From assembly GCA_050010555.1 (NCBI GenBank), contig JBEKKV010000002.1, positions 61,108 through 125,107 on the forward strand: a stretch of DNA of 64,000 bases. Reading direction: 5' to 3'. The position numbers and the translations under genes were made by a program. Below, in pieces: positions 34,426 to 42,743 of this stretch; the stretch's first letter is position 1, and each line of letters begins with the position of its first letter. The notes below the pieces were generated by a model. It saw only the letters and a list, made by a program, of their open reading frames with translations. It did no database searches and was not told where the DNA came from. The DNA is from JALHUB01 sp050010555. GTDB lineage: Bacteria > Chloroflexota > Dehalococcoidia > DSTF01 > JALHUB01.

Positions 34426-35688
34426 TCAGGAGCCCGGTATCTTCTCGTCGGTGCCGAACAGCTCGCGGGCCGCCTCGATGACGGCCGGGCCGCCGGCCTT
34501 CGCCTTCAAGCGGGAGATGGGCCGGTGGAGGAGCTTCTTGACGATGGCCTCTGACAGGCTCTCGATGCGCTGCTTTTCCTCGTCCGAAAGGTCGGGCAGG
34601 CGCGCCAGCGTCTTCGCGACCTCCGCGCGACGTATTCTCTCCGCGTAGCTACGCATGGCGCTGATCGTTGGCACGACGGCGAGCGAGCGCGACCAGGCGA
34701 GGAAGCGCTTCGCCTCCTCTTCGACGATCGCCTCGACCGCCGCCGACTCCTTCTGCCGCGCCCGGCGATTCGCGTCGGCGACCGACTGCAGGTCGTCTAT
34801 GTCATAGAGGTACACACCGTCGAAATCGCGCACCGCCGGCTCGACGTCCCGAGGCACGGCGATATCGATTAGCAGCAACGGCGAGCCGTCGCGCCGCGAC
34901 ATGACCTGGCTGACGAGCCCGCAGTCGATGACGAACGAGGGCGAACCCGAAGAAGTGATGACGATGTCCGCGCTGGCCAGCGCCTCGCCCAGTCGGTCGA
35001 GCGGCATCGCCTCGCCGGACAGCTCCGAAGCCAGTTGCTCGGCGCGCTCCAGCCGCCGGCTGACAACAAGCGTCCGCCCGACGCCGCAGTCCTGCAGGGC
35101 ATGCGCCGTGAGCTTGCCCGCCTCGCCGGCGCTGATGACGAGCGCGCAGCGCGTTGAGAGGTTCCCAAACGTCTTCCGCGCCAGGGCGACAGCGGCCGCG
35201 CTCACCGATAGCCCGTGGCGGCCGATCTCCGTCTCGCTGCGGGCGCGCCGGCCGACGCGGATGGCCGAGTGGAAGAGCCGCGCCAGGAAAGGTGTCGTCG
35301 AATCGGCGTCCGTGGCGGCGATGAAGGCGGCGCGCACCTGCCCCAGTATCTCGGCCTCGCCGAGCACCTGGGACTCGATACCGGCGGTGACCCGGAAGAG
35401 GTGGCGGACGGCGTCGGCGTCCTGATAGAAGTGGAAGCGGTCGTCGAACAGCCCTTCGGGCAGCCCCTTCGCCTCCGTGAGGAAAGAGAGCATTTGCTCC
35501 GGCATGTCGCGGCCGCGCGGGGCGTCGACGTAGAGCTCCGTCCGGTTGCAGGTCGAAAGGATGACGCCGCCGCCGAACTCCAGTCGCAGCGCAGCGAGAG
35601 CGCGCTCCATCTCCTCGGCGCAGAACGCGAATCGCTCGCGCACCGCGACCGGCGCCGTCTTCTGGTTGATGGTCGCTAGATACAGCAT
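34426..35688 (-). CDS. hemA: Glutamyl-tRNA reductase
   Basis: The 420-residue enzyme makes glutamate-1-semialdehyde from Glu-tRNA. It has the active-site Cys in ILSTCNRTELYV (about residue 47), GIESQVLGEAEILGQVR, a Rossmann domain from about 170 (LVISAGEAGKLTAHALQ), DIVITSSGSP, LLIDIAVPRDVEPAV and YDIDDLQSV. The C-terminal dimerisation helix is present. Together with hemL at the operon end it forms the C5 route. Confidence 0.97.
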   Translation of the reverse strand: MLYLATINQKTAPVAVRERFAFCAEEMERALAALRLEFGGGVILSTCNRTELYVDAPRGRDMPEQMLSFLTEAKGLPEGLFDDRFHFYQDADAVRHLFRVTAGIESQVLGEAEILGQVRAAFIAATDADSTTPFLARLFHSAIRVGRRARSETEIGRHGLSVSAAAVALARKTFGNLSTRCALVISAGEAGKLTAHALQDCGVGRTLVVSRRLERAEQLASELSGEAMPLDRLGEALASADIVITSSGSPSFVIDCGLVSQVMSRRDGSPLLLIDIAVPRDVEPAVRDFDGVYLYDIDDLQSVADANRRARQKESAAVEAIVEEEAKRFLAWSRSLAVVPTISAMRSYAERIRRAEVAKTLARLPDLSDEEKQRIESLSEAIVKKLLHRPISRLKAKAGGPAVIEAARELFGTDEKIPGS

Positions 35689-35776
35689 GGCCTATTCGTC
35701 AATAACCGTAGCCGAGACTTGGAAAGTCTCGGCGGCGAATCTGTAGAATGGCGAGCATGACATTCACGTCCAACGC

Positions 35777-36418
35777 TCATGCCTTGAGTTGCGCCCCGGC
35801 GCCCAGCGACGCCAGCAGCCTCGCCCGCGCCTCGTCGAAGCGCCCGTCGGCGATGAGCTCCAGCAGACGGGCGTCGATGCTTCGCTGCCACGCCTCTGCC
35901 GCCACCGTGACGAAGCGCTCGCGCAGCTCGACCCGCACGTCGGCGAGAAGCTGTGCCAGCCGCTCGAAGTCCTCCGAGACGTAGGTCTCCAACTCCTGCC
36001 GCAGCCAGCGGGCCAGCGCCGGGCTGAGACCGCCTGTAGATATGGCGAGAACGACGTCGCCGCGGCGAATGACCGATGGCACGATGAAGTCGCATAGCGC
36101 CGGCTGGTCGACGACGTTTACGAAGACGCCGCTCCGGCGCGCATCCAGCGCCACCCGCTCGTTTGTCGCTGCGTCGTCCGTTGCCGCGATGACGACGGTG
36201 TATCCTTTCAGATCGCCGCTCTGATACTGCCTTGCGGTGTGCTGGATGCGCCTCTCCGCCTTGAGCCTGTCTATGCCAGGGTCGAGCTCGGAGCTGACGA
36301 CGTTGACGGAAGCGCCTGCGGCCAGCAGCCCCTCGACCTTCCGCGCCGCCACCTGCCCGCCGCCCACGACAAGGCAGCGTCGCCCTTTCATCTCCAGGAA
36401 CAGCGGATAGTAACCCAT
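35777..36418 (-). CDS. Precorrin-2 dehydrogenase (sirohydrochlorin/siroheme synthesis, Met8/SirC type)
   Basis: The 213-residue protein starts MGYYPLFLEMKGRRCLVVGGGQVAARKVEG, an NAD-binding fold of the CysG N-terminal type. AATDDAATNERVALDARRSGVFVNVVD and GDVVLAISTGGLSPALARWLR follow. It oxidises precorrin-2 to sirohydrochlorin and may insert iron. It lies four bases after the radical SAM gene and 89 bases before hemA. Confidence 0.93.
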   Translation of the reverse strand: MGYYPLFLEMKGRRCLVVGGGQVAARKVEGLLAAGASVNVVSSELDPGIDRLKAERRIQHTARQYQSGDLKGYTVVIAATDDAATNERVALDARRSGVFVNVVDQPALCDFIVPSVIRRGDVVLAISTGGLSPALARWLRQELETYVSEDFERLAQLLADVRVELRERFVTVAAEAWQRSIDARLLELIADGRFDEARARLLASLGAGAQLKA

Positions 36419-36422
36419 CGCG

Positions 36423-37637
36423 CTACAGCCCCGCCTGGGCTGTCGCCTCTTCCGGCGCCATGTTCAGCTCGGCGTCCGTCATGTAGCAGGCGGGGTCCTC
36501 CATCCAGAAGTCGCCGAAATAGGACTCGGCGCGCGCTCGCAGATTGCCGTTGCAAATATCGAAATAGCCGCAGCGGGCGCAGCGGCCCTTAACCCGACCG
36601 CGACGGTGCCTGAGCGCGGCAAGAACGGGGTCGCTTTCGTCCGTCCATATCTCGCTGAAAGGGCGCTCGCGGACGTTACCGAAGGTGTGACTGCCGCTGA
36701 ACTGGTCGGCGTGCACGTTCCCCAGCGGGTCGATGTTGCCGATGGCGATCCCCGACTGGTTGCCGCCCTGCCAGCGCAGCATCTGGAGCACCTCGTCGCC
36801 GCGCTGCGGCTCCATCTCGCGCACAGTCTGATAGAGGTAGACGGCGTCGGTGTGGTTGTCGACGGTAAGAACGTCCTTCGTGTTGCCGCGCTGGGCGAGG
36901 TCCAGCGTTCGGGCGAAAATGAGGTCGACGGCGGCGCGCGTCTCGGCGTGCGACAAGTCGAACTTGACGATCTTGTCGCCGCGGCCGGCGTAAGCCAGGT
37001 GATAAAAGCAGACGCGCGGAATGTCCTCGCTCTCAACGATATCGAAGATGTCTTTCAGATGCGCGTAGCTGAACTGCGTGAGGGTTACGCGCAGGCCCAC
37101 GCGCAGCCCGACCTCCTTGCAATTGCGGATGCCCTGCATTGCCTCCTCGAAAGCGCCGACCATGCCCCGAAAGCGATCGTGGACCGGCGGCGGCCCGTCG
37201 ATGCTGACGCCGACGTACGAAACACCCAGCTTCTTCATCTCCTCTGCGACCTCGTGAATCAGCAGCGTGCCGTTTGTCGAGAGAACGCTGCGGATTCCCC
37301 GCATCTGCGCCCGCTCGACGAGCTCCGGCAGGTCGGGTCGTAGCAGGGGCTCGCCGCCGCTGAACAGGATGACCGGCACGCCGAACGCCGCGAGGTCGTC
37401 GATGACCGCCTTTGCCTCCTCCGTTGTCAGCTCGCCTTCAAAAGCGCGGTCGAAAGAGTCGCTGTAGCAATGGGCGCAGTGCAGGTTGCAGCGCCGCGTC
37501 ACGTTCCAGGCGATAACCGGCTTCTTGTCCTGCGAGTAGTGCAGCAGATGCGGCGGCAACTCGCCGGAAAGCCGTCCGAAGCGCAACGCGTCGCCGGGCG
37601 TGACGGTCCCGCACAAGAGCCTTGTAACCCCTAGCAT
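36423..37637 (-). CDS. Radical SAM/SPASM protein of the AhbC/NirJ type
   Basis: The 404-residue protein carries the radical SAM cluster motif CNLHCAHC (Cys50, 54, 57), FSGGEPLLRPDL, STNGTLL, VSIDGPPPVHDRFRG and a C-terminal Cys cluster in GRCARCGYFDICNGN with DPACYMTD. These and its start (LLCGTVTPGDALRFGRL) match AhbC/NirJ proteins, which remove acetate or propionate side chains from siroheme-derived tetrapyrroles on the way to heme b or d1. It is the first gene of the operon, with AGAGGA before its ATG. AhbA/B and AhbD are not in the window. Confidence 0.85.
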   Translation of the reverse strand: MLGVTRLLCGTVTPGDALRFGRLSGELPPHLLHYSQDKKPVIAWNVTRRCNLHCAHCYSDSFDRAFEGELTTEEAKAVIDDLAAFGVPVILFSGGEPLLRPDLPELVERAQMRGIRSVLSTNGTLLIHEVAEEMKKLGVSYVGVSIDGPPPVHDRFRGMVGAFEEAMQGIRNCKEVGLRVGLRVTLTQFSYAHLKDIFDIVESEDIPRVCFYHLAYAGRGDKIVKFDLSHAETRAAVDLIFARTLDLAQRGNTKDVLTVDNHTDAVYLYQTVREMEPQRGDEVLQMLRWQGGNQSGIAIGNIDPLGNVHADQFSGSHTFGNVRERPFSEIWTDESDPVLAALRHRRGRVKGRCARCGYFDICNGNLRARAESYFGDFWMEDPACYMTDAELNMAPEEATAQAGL

Positions 37638-37688
37638 GCAGATATCCTCTGGAGAAACGTCTCCGAAAGCGAATTCGCTATCATTATT

Positions 37689-37717
37689 ATGACATGGCCG
37701 CAGACAGGAAGTATACT
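37689..37717 (+). promoter_or_regulatory. Promoter before the elongation-factor-like gene
   Basis: ATGACA (37689-37694), a 17-base gap and TATACT (37712-37717). The divergent heme operon must start in the same 166-base gap, which also holds a GCGAATTCGC palindrome (about 37669-37678). Confidence 0.55.
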
Positions 37718-37803
37718 GACTGGCGGAGCGGTCGGGCGGGACCCCGACCTACGCGGGATAGCGCCTGGCAGGGACAAGGCAGCCAAGCGGAAGGAGCGGC
37801 ACC

Positions 37804-38055
37804 ATGGCTGAGCAGCAAATAGGCGTCATCAACGAGTTCTTCGCCCGGATCAACGTCGCCGGCATCGAGCTCAGCGAAACGCTGCGCGTCGGCGATACCA
37901 TCCATGTCAAAGGGCACACCACGGACCTGGAGCAGGCAGTGGACTCAATGCAGATCGATGGCGTGGGGGTTGAAGAGGCGAAACCGGGTCAGGCCGTGGG
38001 AATCAAGGTGAAGGACCGCGTGCGTCACGGCGACCATGTTTACAAGGTCACCTAG
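37804..38055 (+). CDS. Small translation elongation factor-like (EF-Tu domain 2-like) protein
   Basis: The 83-residue protein forms a beta-barrel-like pattern: IGVINEFFARINVAGIELSE, LRVGDTIHVKGHTTD, QIDGVGVEEAKPGQAVGIKV, RVRHGDHVYKV. This matches the second domain of translational GTPases, with no GTPase domain. Such free-standing proteins occur in several bacterial groups, with function unknown. AAGGAG lies 8 bases before the ATG. Confidence 0.8.
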   Translation: MAEQQIGVINEFFARINVAGIELSETLRVGDTIHVKGHTTDLEQAVDSMQIDGVGVEEAKPGQAVGIKVKDRVRHGDHVYKVT

Positions 38056-38067
38056 ACGGCGTCCGGA

Positions 38068-38400
38068 TTATTCCTCCTCTTCGCCCTCGGTCCCGTCCAG
38101 GCGGACGGCGTTCTCTATCTCCTCGGGCGTCAGGCCTTCCAGGATCTCGTCCGGCGTCTCTCCGCGACGCAGACGGCGCGTGATGGCGATGCCCGCGAGA
38201 AGGACGGCGCCGGTGGAAAGGACCGCGGCCGGTCCGGCGAGCCGGCTGTAGCGTTTCCGCAGCTCAGGGAACTTGTCCAGCGCTTTGTGTGCCAGCCCCA
38301 ACGCGTCGTTGGTCAGACCGTCAGGCTGTTCGCCGATGACCGGCTGCTCCCAGATGTCGTCGTCAGGAGTTGGCTCCTTCACTTCTTCCATGTAGGTCAC
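38068..38400 (-). CDS. Hypothetical acidic single-pass membrane protein
   Basis: The 110-residue protein has an acidic N-terminus, a basic patch (ELRKRYSRL), one hydrophobic segment (about residues 55-72), a basic RRLRRGE, and a highly acidic end. LEGLTPEEIENAV resembles a short helical protein-interaction motif. I recognise no family. Its GTG overlaps the ribH stop by one base; an ATG three codons later is an alternative. It is the last gene of the riboflavin group. Confidence 0.55.
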   Translation of the reverse strand: MTYMEEVKEPTPDDDIWEQPVIGEQPDGLTNDALGLAHKALDKFPELRKRYSRLAGPAAVLSTGAVLLAGIAITRRLRRGETPDEILEGLTPEEIENAVRLDGTEGEEEE

Positions 38401-38891
38401 TATCCCTGCTCCTTCTCCCCCACTGCGTCAATCTTCTTCAGCAGGTTCGCCATGCGCACGGCGGTCATCACGGCGTCGTAACCCTTGTTGCCGTGCGCGC
38501 CGCCGGCCCGCTCGACCGCCTGCTGAAGCGTGTCCGCTGTGACGACGCCGAAGGCCACCGGCACTCCCGTCTCCAGCGCCACCCGGGCGATGCCTTCCGC
38601 AGCCTGCCCGGCTACATAGTCGAAGTGAGGCGTCTCGCCGCGGAGGACGCATCCCAGGCAGACGATCGCCTGATATCGGCCTGTTTCGGCGAAGCGCTTC
38701 GCTGTCAGCGGCAACTCGAACGAGCCCGGTACCCAGGCGACGTCGACGGCGTTATCGTCGACTGCGCATTTCGTCAGCGCTTCCCTGGCGCCGGCGAGCA
38801 GCTTCTCGGTCAGGGCCTGGTTGAACCGGGAAACGACGATGGCCAAAGACAGGCCGCTGCTTCCCGGTTCTCCCTCCAGGACTCGCGACAA
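38400..38891 (-). CDS. ribH: 6,7-dimethyl-8-ribityllumazine synthase
   Basis: The 163-residue enzyme joins the ribitylaminouracil and dihydroxybutanone phosphate. It has LAIVVSRFNQALTEKLLAGA, DVAWVPGSFELPLTAKR, AIVCLGCVLRGETPHFDYV, VPVAFGVVTADTLQQAVERAGG and NKGYDAVMTAVRMANLL. It lies 10 bases after ribBA. Confidence 0.97.
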   Translation of the reverse strand: MSRVLEGEPGSSGLSLAIVVSRFNQALTEKLLAGAREALTKCAVDDNAVDVAWVPGSFELPLTAKRFAETGRYQAIVCLGCVLRGETPHFDYVAGQAAEGIARVALETGVPVAFGVVTADTLQQAVERAGGAHGNKGYDAVMTAVRMANLLKKIDAVGEKEQG

Positions 38892-38901
38892 TCGTCACCG
38901 C

Positions 38902-40149
38902 CTAATACTGGCCGTCACCTTCGATTATACCCTTTGCGTCGAGGAGGTGTCCCAACTTCGTGCGCTTTGTTTCCAGATAGCGCATGTTGAAGGCGTTGGG
39001 CTCGACGATGATGGGCACGCGCTCGACGACCTTCAGGCCGTAGCCCTCCAGGCCGGCGCGCTTTTCCGGGTTGTTCGTCAGGAGCCGCATCTCGCGGATG
39101 CCGAGGTCGACCAGGATCTGCATGCCTATGCCGTAGTCGCGCCGGTCGGCCGGGAAGCCCAGGGCGTGGTTGGCCTCCACCGTGTCAAGACCTTCGTCCT
39201 GCAGAGCGTAGGCGCGCAGCTTGTTGTGGAGCCCGATGCCGCGGCCTTCCTGGCGCATGTAGAGCAGCACGCCGCGACCCTCTTCGCCGATGCGGCGCAT
39301 CGCCAGTTCGATCTGCTCGCCGCAATCGCAGCGCAGGCTGCCGAACACGTCGCCGGTCACGCACTGGCTGTGCACGCGCACCAGCACCGGCTCGGGCGTC
39401 GTGACGTCGCCGATGACCATCGCCAGGTGCTCGTCGGGGTCAATCATGCTTTTGTAGGCGACGGCGCGGAAGTGGCCGTAAGGCGTCGGCAGCACCGTCT
39501 CGGTGACCCGCTCGATCAGCCGGTCTTTGCGCAATCGGTAGGTTATGAGGTCGTTGACGCTGATGATCTTCAGCCCGTGACGCGAAGCGAAGCGCTTGAG
39601 ATCGGGCAGACGAGCCATCGTACCGTCCGAACGCATGATCTCGCAGCACACGCCCGCTGTGCCCAGTCCCGCCAGACGGCACAGGTCGACGGTTGCCTCT
39701 GTCTGGCCGGCGCGCACCAGGACGCCGCCTTCGCGGGCCCGCAGCGGGAACGTGTGTCCCGGCATAACCAGGTCCTCGGGGGCGCTGTCGGGATCGGCAA
39801 GCACCTGCACCGTCCGCGCTCGGTCGGCTGCTGATATACCTGTCGTTACGCCTTTGCGCGCCTCTACCGACACCGTGAAGCCGGTGCCGAAATGGGAGTC
39901 GTTGCGGCCCACCATGAGGGGGATGCGCAACTCATCGAGGCGCTCGGCGGTCATGGCGATGCAGATGAGGCCGCGGGCGTAGCGGGCCATGAAGTTGATC
40001 GCGTCGGCGTCGACGAACTGGGCCGGCAGCGTCAGGTCGCCTTCGTTCTCGCGGTCGCGGTCGTCGACGATGATGACGAACCGCCCCCGCTGGTACTCTT
40101 CAATCGCTTCCTCGATTGAGGAAAGCTCGCTCTGGGCTTTTCGAGCCAC
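38902..40149 (-). CDS. ribBA: Bifunctional DHBP synthase / GTP cyclohydrolase II
   Basis: The 415-residue fusion supplies both riboflavin precursors. Residues 1-210 are RibB (FVIIVDDRDRENEGDLTLPA, PGHTFPLRAREGGVLVRAGQ, HTEA-like QTEATVDL, EIMRSDGTMARLPDL). Residues about 215-400 are RibA, with zinc ligands in GDVFGSLRCDCGEQ, YMRQEGRGIGL and LTNNPEKRAGLEGYG. In the position usually HTEA the sequence reads GQTEA, so the conserved His is replaced by Gln. The RibB half may therefore need checking. Confidence 0.95.
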   Translation of the reverse strand: MARKAQSELSSIEEAIEEYQRGRFVIIVDDRDRENEGDLTLPAQFVDADAINFMARYARGLICIAMTAERLDELRIPLMVGRNDSHFGTGFTVSVEARKGVTTGISAADRARTVQVLADPDSAPEDLVMPGHTFPLRAREGGVLVRAGQTEATVDLCRLAGLGTAGVCCEIMRSDGTMARLPDLKRFASRHGLKIISVNDLITYRLRKDRLIERVTETVLPTPYGHFRAVAYKSMIDPDEHLAMVIGDVTTPEPVLVRVHSQCVTGDVFGSLRCDCGEQIELAMRRIGEEGRGVLLYMRQEGRGIGLHNKLRAYALQDEGLDTVEANHALGFPADRRDYGIGMQILVDLGIREMRLLTNNPEKRAGLEGYGLKVVERVPIIVEPNAFNMRYLETKRTKLGHLLDAKGIIEGDGQY

Positions 40150-40160
40150 CTTCTGCCTCC

Positions 40161-40748
40161 CTATGCTTGTCCCCGCTCCGCTAGCAGTTGCTCCACGTAG
40201 CGGGCGATGATGTCCGTCTCCAAGTTTACCGCATCGCCGACTTTTCGGCGAGTGAGGTTCGTGTTCGCCTGCGTATAGGCGACCAGCGACACGACGAAGG
40301 AAGCAGCGTCGCGCTCCACCACCGTCAGGCTCACGCCATCGACGGCGATTGGCCCCTTGACGACTACGTAGCGCATGAGCTCAGGCGGCGCGGCGTATCG
40401 GGCCAGGATGGCGTCCGATTCCGGGGTGAACGACAGCAGTTGCCCCGTCCCTTCGACGACGCCGCGCACGAGGTGGCCGCTCAGCCGGCTGGCCAGCGTC
40501 AGCGATCGTTCTAGGTTCACCGCGTCGCCCTTCGCCAGCGCGCCCAGATCGCTGCGTCGATACGTCTCGGGCATAACGTGGAACGTGAAGCACTCCTCAT
40601 TCATGTGCGCGACCGTCAGGTCGACGCCGTTGATGGCGATGCTGTCGCCCAGGTTCGTGCCCCAGAGCGTGCGCCGCGCTTCGATGATCAGTTTGCCGTC
40701 GCCGCTGTGCCTGACGACGCCCACCTCTTCGATGATGCCTGTGAACAT
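40161..40748 (-). CDS. ribE: Riboflavin synthase, alpha subunit
   Basis: The 195-residue protein forms riboflavin from two lumazines. It begins MFTGIIEEVGVVRH and has two lumazine-binding repeats: GDSIAINGVDLTV with FHVMPETYRRSDL, and GPIAVDGVSLTVVERD. The start at 40748 was chosen because all family members begin MFTG; the frame is open further upstream. It lies 11 bases before ribBA. Confidence 0.95.
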   Translation of the reverse strand: MFTGIIEEVGVVRHSGDGKLIIEARRTLWGTNLGDSIAINGVDLTVAHMNEECFTFHVMPETYRRSDLGALAKGDAVNLERSLTLASRLSGHLVRGVVEGTGQLLSFTPESDAILARYAAPPELMRYVVVKGPIAVDGVSLTVVERDAASFVVSLVAYTQANTNLTRRKVGDAVNLETDIIARYVEQLLAERGQA

Positions 40749-40834
40749 AGCTTTGCCTCTTTCTCCAGCGCTGCGTTTGCCCCCGCCCCCCGCTGCCGCC
40801 ACCGCTATCAACCGTTATCTTTCCCACCCGCCCG

Positions 40835-40912
40835 CCCAGGGGGCTTCTTGGGTATCTAAGGGGGCACCCCTTATACCCCGCCAGAGGGGAGGACCCCTCT
40901 GGACTCCCCTTT
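40835..40912. repeat. REP-like palindromic element between ribD and ribE
   Basis: The core is CCAGAGGGG, AGGA loop, CCCCTCTGG (40881-40902), a perfect 9-bp stem. It is flanked by G/C runs that can fold further (GGGGGC/ACCCCTTATACCCC and others). Such clustered palindromes look like an interspersed intergenic repeat. The 240-base ribE leader around it shows no FMN-riboswitch core. Confidence 0.5.
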
Positions 40913-40988
40913 AGGCGGAGGTTCCTCTCGGGTAGAGCGGGCATCCTGCCCACGCGGTCATGGCCAAGCGGTCGGACGAGACGCTGAC

Positions 40989-42092
40989 CTACGCACCCGG
41001 AGGCCGGATCGGGTAGCCTGTTACCAGCACGTCGTCGCCGAGGCGCTCCACGCTCACCTCGACCAGCCGAAGCGCCTCCGCCATGCGCTCGACGCCGCGT
41101 CCCGCGACCGCCGCCGGCGCCTCTCTGCCTCCGATGACCAGCGGCGCAATCACCGCGTGCACCTTATCGACTAGGCCGGCGTTGAAGAAGCTTCCGAGAA
41201 GCTCGCCGCCGCCCTCGACGAGCAGGCTGAGCAGTTGTCGCTCGCCCAGGACGCGCAGCAGACCCTCCAGGTCGACGCGCTCGTCGCGCTCCGGCAGGAC
41301 CAGCACTTCCGCTCCGGCCTCTGCCATCTGCCGGCGCCAGGCCGCGCCGGAGGCCGACGTCGTCGTCAGCAGCGCCCGTCCCGGGCCGTCGAGAACGCGG
41401 GCAGTCACCGGCGTGCGACCGCGACTATCGGCGACGATGCGAAGCGGCTGCCGCTCGGCGTCAATGCCGCCGGGTCGCGCGGTGAGCTGCGGGTCGTCGA
41501 TGAGCACCGTTCGGACGCCGACCATGAGGGCGTCGATCTTCGTACGGAGTTGGTGACTCCACTCGCGCGTCTCCGGCCCGCTCACCCAGCGCGAGTCGCC
41601 GCTCGTTGCAGCGATCTTGCCGTCCAAACTCATCGCCCACTTGGCGATGACGAAGGGAAGGCCCGTGAGACGCTGCTTGATGTACGCCTCGTTGATGCGC
41701 CGCGCCTCCGCTTCGCCCTCGCCCGCGTGGACTTCGATGCCGGCCTCTCGCAGCTCCTGTGCGCCATGGCCGCGGCCCTGCGCATCGGGGTCGTCGTGTG
41801 CGTAGTGGACTTCGCGGATGCCCGCTTCGATGATCGCCTTCGTGCAGGGCGGCGTCCGACCGAAGTGGCTGCACGGCTCCAGCGTCACGTAGAGCGTCGC
41901 GCCGCGCGCATCTGCCCCCGCCTGCTTGATAGCGACGATCTCGGCGTGCGGGCCCCCGGGCGGCTGCGTATGGCCCTTGCCGACGATGCATCCGTCCTTG
42001 ACGAGCACCGCGCCGACGGCGGGATTCGGGCTCGTCGTGCCGAGCGCCTGGCGGGCGAGCTCAAGGGCGCGTGCCATGGAGTCGGTCATCAT
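40989..42092 (-). CDS. ribD: Riboflavin deaminase/reductase RibD
   Basis: The 367-residue protein has an N-terminal deaminase (SPNPAVGAVLVKDG, zinc site PHAEIVAI and PCSHFGRTPPC) and a C-terminal reductase (FVIAKWAMSLDGKIA, SRWVSGPETREW, DALMVGVRTVLIDDPQLT, LLVEGGGELLGSFF). I place the start at ATG 42092, after GAAGGCGA, rather than at the upstream open-frame codon 42293, which would overlap dcd. It is 65 bases downstream of dcd. Confidence 0.95.
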   Translation of the reverse strand: MMTDSMARALELARQALGTTSPNPAVGAVLVKDGCIVGKGHTQPPGGPHAEIVAIKQAGADARGATLYVTLEPCSHFGRTPPCTKAIIEAGIREVHYAHDDPDAQGRGHGAQELREAGIEVHAGEGEAEARRINEAYIKQRLTGLPFVIAKWAMSLDGKIAATSGDSRWVSGPETREWSHQLRTKIDALMVGVRTVLIDDPQLTARPGGIDAERQPLRIVADSRGRTPVTARVLDGPGRALLTTTSASGAAWRRQMAEAGAEVLVLPERDERVDLEGLLRVLGERQLLSLLVEGGGELLGSFFNAGLVDKVHAVIAPLVIGGREAPAAVAGRGVERMAEALRLVEVSVERLGDDVLVTGYPIRPPGA

Positions 42093-42157
42093 TCGCCTTC
42101 GGTTCGAGACCGTCTTGGCGGGATAGCTTCCCACTGGAAGCGCTGTCGATATTCTAC

Positions 42158-42730
42158 CTAAGATCGGTCTTTGAAGTCCTCGTGGATGCGACTCGGCGTG
42201 GGCTCCTGTTGTCCCTGGTACTTGCTGCCCAGCCCGGGCGACCCGTACGGGCGCTCCACCGGCGTCGACAGGCGCAGGAACGATATCTGGCACACCTTCA
42301 TGCCGGCGTAGAGAGCAACGGGCAGCGGCGACGCGTTCGCCAGCTCCAGCGTTAGGTTGCCGCTGAAGCCGGGGTCGACGTAGCCGGCGGTCGCGTGCAC
42401 CAGCAGGCCGAGGCGCCCCAGCGAGCTGCGTCCGTCCAGGCGTGCGACGAGGTTGTCCGGCAGCGTGATCGTCTCCAGCGTGTTGGCCAGGACGAGCTGG
42501 CCCGGCACGATGACGAACGGCTTGCCCTCGTCGACGGCGACAAGCTCCGTGCAGTCGTCGCAGGGCTCGCGGACGTCGATCTGGGAGCGCGCGCCGGTTT
42601 TGAAGACGCGAAAGAGGCGGTCGAGGCGGAGGTCGACGCTGGAGGGTTGGACGGCGTCGTCGCTCAGCGGCTCGATGCGCAGCCGGCCGCTCGCCAGCTC
42701 CTCGCGGATAGACCTGTCGCTGAGAACCAA
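42158..42730 (-). CDS. dcd: dCTP deaminase
   Basis: The 190-residue protein makes dUTP from dCTP; some relatives also hydrolyse to dUMP. It has MVLSDRSIREELASGRLRIEP, VQPSSVDLRLDRLFRVF, ATAGYVDPGFSGNLTLEL and GMKVCQISFLRL, with the active-site GRSSLGRLGLLVHATAG. It lies between a DinB-fold gene and ribD and is probably co-transcribed with them. Confidence 0.95.
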   Translation of the reverse strand: MVLSDRSIREELASGRLRIEPLSDDAVQPSSVDLRLDRLFRVFKTGARSQIDVREPCDDCTELVAVDEGKPFVIVPGQLVLANTLETITLPDNLVARLDGRSSLGRLGLLVHATAGYVDPGFSGNLTLELANASPLPVALYAGMKVCQISFLRLSTPVERPYGSPGLGSKYQGQQEPTPSRIHEDFKDRS

Positions 42731-42743
42731 CGTTCCTTCCGAT

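Noticed and set aside
40749..40988. FMN riboswitch before ribE
   Set aside because: The conserved FMN aptamer core is not present; the hairpins there are G/C-run palindromes instead.
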